Source of the DNA: Paramuribaculum sp. | Lineage (GTDB): Bacteria > Bacteroidota > Bacteroidia > Bacteroidales > Muribaculaceae | Assembly (NCBI GenBank): GCA_029051965.1 | Contig: JAIDJZ010000191.1 | Coordinates: 1-8,825, forward strand | Reading direction: 5' to 3' | DNA length: 8,825 nucleotides | Shown: one piece after another, positions 1 to 5,884 of the stretch | Position numbering within the stretch: position 1 is the first letter of the stretch | How the letters are laid out: each line of letters begins with the position of its first letter | Made by a program: the position numbers and the translations under genes | Notes under the pieces: model-generated | Databases searched by the model: none | Seen by the model: the letters and a program-made list of their open reading frames with translations, nothing else | What the model was told of the DNA's origin: nothing

Positions 1-1
1 A

Positions 2-631
<630 letters not shown>

Positions 632-658
632 GAAAGATCCAGTTTCTGAAATATAAGG

Positions 659-688
659 AAAGGCTTCCCGATCGGGAAGCCTTTTTTT
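659..688 (+). terminator. Rho-independent terminator of rpoC
   Basis: An 11-bp perfect stem (659-669 with 674-684) closes on the tetraloop GATC, which is itself palindromic, and runs into seven T residues at 682-688. It starts 28 bases after the rpoC stop. On the opposite strand the same hairpin is followed only by TTT and then CC, so it would be a weaker terminator for the convergent His-rich gene, whose stop is at 755. No other terminator is visible between the two genes. Confidence 0.93.
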
Positions 689-754
689 GATTATATTGGG
701 TTGATTTTTCCGTGTTTTGCAGACGATGATGTCGGACGACGGTCGAGAAGGGGA

Positions 755-1060
755 TTAATGGTGATGGTGGTGGTGGCGCGATGATTTGTAGTATTCATGG
801 CGCGCTTTTTCGTATTTTTTGCGTGCTTTGACCATCTTTTTAAAACGTTTTTTCTCTTTCTTGGAGTGGTGGTGCGACGGGCGGTAGTGATGATGATGCC
901 GTGGCCGATAATAGGGGATGTGGTAGGGGTTGCTGGTGATCTGCATTCCGGATCCTTCGGATGTGATCCAGAAATTATAGCCGACTTCAGCGGCGACTTC
1001 AATTCCACTGAGACTCATAAGGGCTATAATAAGAACGGTAAGAAGTCGTTTAAGTCTCAT
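755..1060 (-). CDS. Exported histidine-rich basic peptide, unknown function
   Basis: This 101-residue protein belongs to no family I recognise. The ATG at 1060 is chosen because it gives a textbook signal peptide: MRLKRLL followed by a hydrophobic stretch TVLIIALMSLSG, with likely cleavage near VAA-EV around residues 22-25. A GTG at 1120 in the same frame would add 20 polar residues ahead of the signal and is less likely. The mature part starts GYNFWITSEGSG. It then has H55-58, H63-65, a Lys/Arg/Glu-rich probably helical stretch (about 66-95), and ends SSRHHHHHH with six histidines at 96-101. Fifteen of 101 residues are His. Export to the periplasm or outer face and binding of a transition metal such as Ni, Zn or Cu are inferences from composition only. 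The gene stands alone, convergent with rpoC. No clear TAnnTTTG promoter was found, and the polyhistidine codons mix CAC and CAT. Expression is not proven. Confidence 0.72.
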   Translation of the reverse strand: MRLKRLLTVLIIALMSLSGIEVAAEVGYNFWITSEGSGMQITSNPYHIPYYRPRHHHHYRPSHHHSKKEKKRFKKMVKARKKYEKARHEYYKSSRHHHHHH

Positions 1061-1111
1061 AGCTTGTCTGTTTAGGCGGGTTAAACGTGTGAGAACCGAT
1101 GTCGTCAGCGG

Positions 1112-1133
1112 TTCCGGCACTGTCGGGCCGGAA
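1112..1133. repeat. Inverted repeat in the leader of the His-rich gene
   Basis: A 7-bp perfect inverted repeat, TTCCGGC and GCCGGAA, is separated by 8 bases. It lies 52 bases upstream of the His-rich gene's ATG and 121 bases beyond the end of yggS on the same strand. No T-run follows on either strand, so it is not a classic intrinsic terminator. It could be the end of the yggS transcript, a leader hairpin, or chance. Confidence 0.35.
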
Positions 1134-1253
1134 TGCTGCGGGAGGTCCGTTCACTTATTATTACGCTTAATGTCGCCTAAAGGTTCAAATTTCTATGAGG
1201 GTGTGCCGCGTGACGGCTGCGCGGTTCAATCCTGAGCAGAATCAGACGGGCGT

Positions 1254-1916
1254 TTAGCGTGGTCCGAAGATGGTCGATCCAATGCGGACGAGGGTGGCGC
1301 CGTGTGTGATGGCTATGGGGTAGTCGTCGCTCATCCCCATGCTGAGTTCGGTGAAGCCTCTGAGTTCGGGCGCGATCTGAAGGATCTGCCGGCGGAGATC
1401 TTCAACGTGTGCGAAGTCGCTGTCGATGCGGGCTGTGTCGTCGGTGTTCGAGGCCATGGCCATAAGGCCGCAGATGTGGGTTGCTTTCAGCTGCTCGAAG
1501 CGTCGGGTTGTGAAGTAGTCGATTATTTCGTCGGGCGAGAATCCGAATTTGGTTTCTTCGCGTGCGACGTGGACCTGAAGGAGGACGTTGATGGTGCGTC
1601 CCTGGCGTTCGGCCTCGCGGTCGACAGCGTCAAGGAGTCTGAGTGAGTCGATGCTCTCGATCATGGAGGCGACGCTCACAACGGGTTTGATTTTGTTGGT
1701 CTGGAGGTGGCCTATGAAGTGCCACGAGATGTCGGACGGGAGTGCTGCCGCTTTGGCGGAGAGCTCCTGGGCCCGGCTTTCGCCGAAGATCCGCTGTCCG
1801 GCCTGGTATGCTTCGCGGATGGCGGTTTCGGGGTGGAATTTTGAGACGGCCACCAGCCGGACCCCTTCAGGAAGGGTCTGACGGATGGCCGAAAGCTGTT
1901 GCGCGATGTGGTTCAT
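1254..1916 (-). CDS. yggS: YggS/PLPBP family pyridoxal phosphate homeostasis protein
   Basis: This is a 220-residue single-domain protein with the alanine racemase N-terminal type TIM-barrel fold of the YggS/PROSC (PLPBP) family. The family binds pyridoxal 5'-phosphate in the cytosol and keeps free PLP and amino-acid pools in balance; no enzymatic reaction is established for it. Visible landmarks are the PLP lysine K26 in VAVSKFHP, FGESRAQEL at 44-52, WHFIGHLQTNK at 65-75, EETKFGF at 120-126, and the phosphate-binding C-terminal part SMGMSDDY (192-199) with VRIGSTIFG (210-218). The length is slightly short but normal for the family. Its ATG (1914-1916) shares one base with the stop of the upstream DUF4494 gene in a TGATG arrangement, so translational coupling is likely. 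No intrinsic terminator is visible after it. Confidence 0.95.
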   Translation of the reverse strand: MNHIAQQLSAIRQTLPEGVRLVAVSKFHPETAIREAYQAGQRIFGESRAQELSAKAAALPSDISWHFIGHLQTNKIKPVVSVASMIESIDSLRLLDAVDREAERQGRTINVLLQVHVAREETKFGFSPDEIIDYFTTRRFEQLKATHICGLMAMASNTDDTARIDSDFAHVEDLRRQILQIAPELRGFTELSMGMSDDYPIAITHGATLVRIGSTIFGPR

Positions 1917-2365
1917 CAGTTTTCAGACGGGAGATTTCCGAGTTCGGCGTCGTAGACGTCCATAAGAGGTGTTTCATTGAGCGAGACGAGTTCGAAGTCG
2001 CCGAGTGTTCCTTTCATGCCGTCCATGAAATTGTCGAAAGCGTTTTTGAAGTCGCTTCCGGCAACGAGCATCTGCGATACGGATTTTTTCTCGGCGCCGG
2101 TTTTTTCATCGATGGTGATGAAGGCTACTTTTGCGAGATACCATTTGTCGGCTGTGTCGTCGCGGAAGATTTCAGAGATTTTGGTGCGCTTGACTGCGCT
2201 GACAGAGAAGTCTCCAGAGATGAACGGTGTCATTTCCTTGATGATACGGGCTTCTGCTTCGGTGAATGAAAGGGCGTCGATGAGATAGGGTTCGTTGACC
2301 TTTTTCATCATTCCGTTTTCCATCACTTTATCATATCGGATTTTGCATTCAAACCAGTTTGCCAT
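1916..2365 (-). CDS. DUF4494 family protein
   Basis: This is a 149-residue soluble protein without a signal peptide or membrane segment. It opens MANWFECKIRYDKVMENG, which is the pattern I associate with the Bacteroidetes-restricted family DUF4494. The middle part AVKRTKISEIFRD, WYLAKVAFITIDEKTG and KKSVSQMLVAGSDFKNAFDNF also reads like that family, alternating predicted strands with helices. No function is known to me. The start is fixed by the conserved N-terminus and by a promoter element ending about 60 bases upstream. It is the first gene of a two-gene unit with yggS, whose ATG overlaps its TGA by one base. That link hints at, but does not prove, a role related to PLP or amino-acid metabolism. 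The family assignment is from memory of the motif and was not searched. Confidence 0.87.
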   Translation of the reverse strand: MANWFECKIRYDKVMENGMMKKVNEPYLIDALSFTEAEARIIKEMTPFISGDFSVSAVKRTKISEIFRDDTADKWYLAKVAFITIDEKTGAEKKSVSQMLVAGSDFKNAFDNFMDGMKGTLGDFELVSLNETPLMDVYDAELGNLPSEN

Positions 2366-2393
2366 GAGTGTAAATTATGTATGTTGGTTGAGG

Positions 2394-2405
2394 ATTAATA
2401 TTAAT
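2394..2405. repeat. 12-bp AT palindrome in the DUF4494 leader
   Basis: ATTAATATTAAT is a perfect 12-bp palindrome lying between the predicted -7 element (2427-2434) and the DUF4494 start codon at 2365, so it sits in the expected 5' untranslated region. It could be a small operator, or just an AT-rich leader. Nothing else supports a regulatory role. Confidence 0.25.
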
Positions 2406-2426
2406 ACTGAGTAAGAAACAGGAGTG

Positions 2427-2434
2427 CAAAGTTA
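2427..2434 (-). promoter_or_regulatory. Bacteroidetes-type -7 element for the DUF4494-yggS unit
   Basis: Read on the minus strand, this is TAACTTTG, an exact match to the Bacteroidetes housekeeping sigma (SigABfr) -7 consensus TAnnTTTG. Transcription would start near 2420, giving a leader of about 55 bases before the DUF4494 ATG at 2365. A -33 TTTG or TTG is not present at the usual distance, so the promoter may be modest. It lies downstream of fucP on the same strand, so DUF4494-yggS can be expressed independently of fucose. Confidence 0.6.
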
Positions 2435-2488
2435 GCGATTTTTTGCTGAGCCCGGTCATCCGGTCGTGTGATTTAATTATAAAAATTC

Positions 2489-3820
2489 TTATCGCGGGGA
2501 TCGTTGACGTTTTGCCGAGGAGTAGATTCCGAAGGCAGTCACGATGATGAAGCATATGAGCGGAAGTGAGAAGGAGACGTTGACTGCGGCCATGTTTCCG
2601 ATTCGTCCGAGGTCGATTATCATTCCCTGGAGGGGTGGCATCAGTGCGCCTCCGACGATGGCCATGACGAGAAATGCGGCTCCGAGCGAGGTGTCGCGTT
2701 CGTCGACGTTTTCAAGAGCGATTCCGTAGATGCTCGGAAACATGATCGACATGAATGCGCTGATCGCAACGAGACATCCCAGTCCGGCATTGCCTTCGAT
2801 CGAGATTGCGCCGACGGTGCATAGGGCGGCCATGATTCCGAAGATGGTCAGCAGGCGTGGCGCGGGGATGTATTTCATGCAATATGTGCCGATGAAGCGG
2901 AACGATAGAAAACCTGCCATGGCGCAGATGTTTAAGTTCTGAGCGGTCGCTTTGTCGATTCCGAGGTTGTCGGCATACTGGATTATGAATGTCCAGACCA
3001 TGATCTGTGCGGCTACATAGAACATCTGTGCGACTACGCCGAAGCGATAGGTTATGTTGCTCCAGAGGCGTCTGAGGGTTTCGGAGGAGCTGACTTTTTT
3101 CCCGTTGTGGTCGGTCCGGGGCATTTTGGTCAGGGCAATGACGGCGAAGATTACCAGCACGACGAGTCCGAGGGCTGCGTAGGGGTCGCGGATGACGGCG
3201 AGGTCGTGGAGGCGTATGTCGGCTTTTTCAGCTTCTGAGAGCGAGTTGAAGATTATCTGTCCGGCTGCGTCGCGACGGTCAGAAATGAGGTTCGGGAGGA
3301 CGATGAGCGAGGCTACGGCCATTCCCGAGAGAGAGCCGAGGGGGTTGAACGATTGTGCGAGGTTCAGGCGTCGTGTCGCTGTCTGTCGTGCGCCAAGCGA
3401 TAGGATGAAGGGGTTGGCCGTCGTTTCAAGAAAAGCCAGTCCGAATGTCAGAATGTAGAGGGAGATGCAGAAAAAAGAAAACATCTGCCATTGGGCGGCC
3501 GGAATGAAGAGGAATGCTCCGAGCGCATAGAGTGCGAGTCCGAGGAGAATGCCGCTTTTATAGCTGTATTTCCGGATGAACAGGGCTGCCGGAACGGCCA
3601 TTGTCGCATATCCGCCATAGAAGGCAAACTGGATCATTGAGGCTTTGGCGGCCGATAGCTCCATTACTGTCTGGAAGGCTGCGACCATCGGGTTGGTTAT
3701 GTCGTTGGCGAAGCCCCACAGGGCAAAAAGGATCGTGATGAGCACGAAGGTCAGCTTATAGTTCTTGCCGATCAGCGGAGTTTTGTTCTCTGCAGTGGCG
3801 AATGTTTTCTTTTCTGGCAT
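2489..3820 (-). CDS. fucP: L-fucose:H+ symporter (MFS)
   Basis: This 443-residue inner-membrane transporter of the major facilitator superfamily FucP family takes up L-fucose with protons. After about 20 cytosolic residues, the hydrophobic pattern is consistent with 12 membrane helices. Family landmarks are LWGFANDITNPM (helix 1, residues 34-45), FYGGYATMAVPAA (67-79), the hallmark FLETTANPF (130-138) with E132 corresponding to the proton-coupling E135 of E. coli FucP, and RRLNLAQSFNPLGS shortly after. The Asp of helix 1 is at D40, three columns before where I align E. coli D46, and that column holds N43. It is the last gene of the fuc operon, 58 bases after fucK. Related family members carry glucose, galactose or N-acetylglucosamine, but the operon makes fucose the likely substrate. 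No intrinsic terminator follows its TAA. Confidence 0.93.
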   Translation of the reverse strand: MPEKKTFATAENKTPLIGKNYKLTFVLITILFALWGFANDITNPMVAAFQTVMELSAAKASMIQFAFYGGYATMAVPAALFIRKYSYKSGILLGLALYALGAFLFIPAAQWQMFSFFCISLYILTFGLAFLETTANPFILSLGARQTATRRLNLAQSFNPLGSLSGMAVASLIVLPNLISDRRDAAGQIIFNSLSEAEKADIRLHDLAVIRDPYAALGLVVLVIFAVIALTKMPRTDHNGKKVSSSETLRRLWSNITYRFGVVAQMFYVAAQIMVWTFIIQYADNLGIDKATAQNLNICAMAGFLSFRFIGTYCMKYIPAPRLLTIFGIMAALCTVGAISIEGNAGLGCLVAISAFMSIMFPSIYGIALENVDERDTSLGAAFLVMAIVGGALMPPLQGMIIDLGRIGNMAAVNVSFSLPLICFIIVTAFGIYSSAKRQRSPR

Positions 3821-3878
3821 TAAACAGGTGTGTTATTGGTTTTGTAAAAATGGATTGATAGGAGTCGGGGGTTGCCGG

Positions 3879-5216
3879 TCAGATGGTCCGGGCCTGGGTC
3901 ATCAGGTTGCCGATGGCTGTGGCTTCGGCGGGTCCGGCGGTTACTTTGCGTCCGGTCATTTCCTCGGTCAGCCGGTTGAGAAGTCTGTTGCGGGATCCTC
4001 CTCCGATTATGTGGAGACGGCTGATCCGGCGTCCGGTCGCGGCTTCCATTTCGTCGAGGCCGCGGCGATAGCGCGCTGCGAGCGACTGGAGCACTGTCCT
4101 GACAGTCTCTCCCTGGCTTTCCGGGGCTTTGAGTCCGTTGTCGCTGCAGTAGCGGAGGATCTTCTGCTGCATGTCGCCGTGGGCGGCAAATTCGGGATCG
4201 TCGACATCAATGATTGTGTCGGTGTCGGCTTTTTCCGCCATTTCGACCAGCGATGGATAGTCGCATGGCAGATTCTGCCGGCTCCATTGCTCCACGAGCT
4301 GCTGGAGAATCCAGAGTCCTGTGATGTTCTGCAGGAAGAGGATTCCGTCGGTGCCGCCTTCGTTGGCGTAGCCTGCGGCAGCCGCCTCCGGAGTGGTGAC
4401 GGGAGAGGGGAGTCCGATTCCGAGCAGCGACCATGTTCCGGAGCTGAGAAATGCTGTCCGGTCGTCGAGGGTTATGGCGTTGACTGCGCTGGCTGTGTCA
4501 TGCGATCCGACAGCGATGATCTTCACGTCGGGATGCAGTCCGGTCGCTTCGGCGATTCCGGGAAGAATCGTTCCGATGACTTCGCCGGGGCGTACGATCG
4601 GGCAAAAGATCGATTCGGGTATGGCGAGCTGTTTCATCAGATCTCGGTCCCATTGTCCTGTCGCGGCATCGAGAAGCCCGGAGGTGGATGCTATGGTGTA
4701 TTCGTTGGCGGCTTTTCCGCAGAGATAGAAGTTGAAGAGGTCGGGCATGAAGAGCAGACGCTTTCCGTCGAAGGAGTATCCGTTGCTGCCCATCCACATG
4801 AGTCTGTAGAGCGAATTGATCGCGATCGGCTGAAGTCCGGTGCGGCGGTAGAGTTCGTGTGCGCCGACGATTCTCTCAGCGTCGGCGATCGATCCGTTCC
4901 AGGCGGTGTCGCGGTAGCAGAACGGGCGCACGTCCGAGAGGCTGTCGTCTTCGATCAGTCCGAAATCGACGCCCCATGTGTCGATTCCGATGCTGACGAT
5001 GTTGTCGAATTCGAGGGCGGCTTTGCGCAGTCCTTCTGTCATTTCGCGGCAGAGGCGGGTGAAATCCCAGTAGAGGTGTCCGCCATCCTCGACCGGTCCG
5101 TTGGCGAACCGGTGGATTTCTTTCATCTCAATTTCCCCGGAGGGGGAGAGGGAGCCGGCGATCACACGCCCGCTCCCTCCGCCGAAATCAACGGCGATAT
5201 ATGTTTTTCCGGCCAT
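3879..5216 (-). CDS. fucK: L-fuculokinase (FGGY family, rhamnulokinase-like)
   Basis: This 445-residue cytosolic sugar kinase has the two actin-like FGGY domains. It should transfer phosphate from ATP to L-fuculose, giving L-fuculose-1-phosphate. The N-terminal phosphate loop is AVDFGGGSGR (8-17). The catalytic base is probably D240 in VGSHDTASAV, and the nucleotide-site motifs are SSGTWSLLG (258-266) and IIGGGSRNRLLN (403-414). By sequence style it is closer to rhamnulokinase (RhaB) than to E. coli FucK, so an automatic pipeline might call it rhaB. Its position between fucose isomerase and fuculose-phosphate aldolase argues for fuculose as substrate, and Bacteroides fucose operons use the same kinase type. 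It starts 6 bases after the fucA stop, so the two are probably translated together. Activity on rhamnulose as well cannot be excluded. Confidence 0.9.
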   Translation of the reverse strand: MAGKTYIAVDFGGGSGRVIAGSLSPSGEIEMKEIHRFANGPVEDGGHLYWDFTRLCREMTEGLRKAALEFDNIVSIGIDTWGVDFGLIEDDSLSDVRPFCYRDTAWNGSIADAERIVGAHELYRRTGLQPIAINSLYRLMWMGSNGYSFDGKRLLFMPDLFNFYLCGKAANEYTIASTSGLLDAATGQWDRDLMKQLAIPESIFCPIVRPGEVIGTILPGIAEATGLHPDVKIIAVGSHDTASAVNAITLDDRTAFLSSGTWSLLGIGLPSPVTTPEAAAAGYANEGGTDGILFLQNITGLWILQQLVEQWSRQNLPCDYPSLVEMAEKADTDTIIDVDDPEFAAHGDMQQKILRYCSDNGLKAPESQGETVRTVLQSLAARYRRGLDEMEAATGRRISRLHIIGGGSRNRLLNRLTEEMTGRKVTAGPAEATAIGNLMTQARTI

Positions 5217-5222
5217 TGCAGA

Positions 5223-5864
5223 TCAGTGGCTTTTGCCGAGGAAATATTCCTCGAGGTCATCGATTTCGTCCGGTGTCAGCGGGTCGATGTCAGAACCGTT
5301 GACAACGGCTATGCGTGCCGCCATTTCGAAAAACATAGCTCGTTCGATTGCCTGGTTGAAATCCTTTCCGCAGGTGACCTGTCCATGTTTTTTGAGGATC
5401 ACGGAGTTGTGGGTCGCCATTGCGCTGACAACGGCGTCGGCCAGTTCTTTCGATCCGGGCCGGAGAAAGGGGATGGCCGGAATGGTGTCTCCGACGTGGA
5501 GCGGCACTTCGGCTGTGAAGTTAAGGGTTTCGGGGAGAGAGCGTCGGCAGGCGAGGGCTGTCGCATAGGGGCTCTGGAAGTGGAGGACGACGTTGATGTC
5601 TGCACGTTCGCGCAGAACTCCGAGATGGAATGTGGCTTCCATTGTGGGTCGGACTCCATTTAGCGACGATCCGTCGGCGAGCGAAACGATGGCCACTCGG
5701 TCGGCGGTCAGTTCGGGTACCCATGAGCCGGTTCCGGAGAGAAGCACTTTGTCGCCGATGCGCCATGAGAGGTTTCCGCTTGAGCAGATTGTCAGTCCGC
5801 ACTTTCCGACACGATGTGCCTGGCGGACGAATTCTTCGATATGTTGCTGTGTGATGTCAGTCAT
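5223..5864 (-). CDS. fucA: L-fuculose-1-phosphate aldolase (class II aldolase/adducin family)
   Basis: This 213-residue cytosolic enzyme is close in length to E. coli FucA (215). It should split L-fuculose-1-phosphate into dihydroxyacetone phosphate and L-lactaldehyde with a bound zinc. The start ATG at 5864 is chosen because family homology begins here and it lies 20 bases after the fucI stop; the frame stays open far upstream, but that part overlaps fucI. Phosphate-site motifs are SSGNLSW (28-34) and SGTGSW (43-48). The likely catalytic Glu is E76 in RPTMEATFH. Zinc ligands are expected in VVLHFQS (H95) and KKHGQ (H160). Where E. coli has a His-x-His pair (H92, H94), this protein has H95-F-Q97, so one classical ligand is replaced by Gln. 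Bacteroides relatives appear, from memory, to share this. The gene sits between fucI and fucK in the operon. Confidence 0.92.
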   Translation of the reverse strand: MTDITQQHIEEFVRQAHRVGKCGLTICSSGNLSWRIGDKVLLSGTGSWVPELTADRVAIVSLADGSSLNGVRPTMEATFHLGVLRERADINVVLHFQSPYATALACRRSLPETLNFTAEVPLHVGDTIPAIPFLRPGSKELADAVVSAMATHNSVILKKHGQVTCGKDFNQAIERAMFFEMAARIAVVNGSDIDPLTPDEIDDLEEYFLGKSH

Positions 5865-5884
5865 TGTTTTCGGTCGTGAGGGGA

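Noticed and set aside
758..778. The His6-encoding end as a cloning-tag artefact
   Set aside because: The codons are mixed CAC and CAT, other His clusters lie earlier in the same protein, and the flanking DNA continues without vector-like sequence into the natural rpoC terminator region.
691..1008. An alternative 105-codon minus-strand frame overlapping the His-rich gene
   Set aside because: It lacks a signal peptide or family pattern and is rich in Thr/Arg/Pro from the shifted reading of His and Lys codons. The 755-1060 frame has a proper signal peptide.
1156..1188. A possible promoter for the His-rich gene: minus-strand TTTG, 21 bases, TAATAATA
   Set aside because: Only the -33-like TTTG and the first two bases of the -7 box agree with the consensus, so it is too weak to report as a promoter.
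1206..1224. CCGCG/CGCGG 5-bp stem after yggS as a terminator
   Set aside because: The stem is short with a 9-base loop, and no T-run follows on either strand.
3765..5663. A 632-codon open frame on the plus strand, antisense to fucK and part of fucA and fucP
   Set aside because: It lies wholly opposite well-supported genes and its translation is low-complexity and Gly/Val/Asp/Cys-rich with no family pattern. Codon bias in fucK and fucA leaves this frame free of stops, so it is a shadow despite its length.
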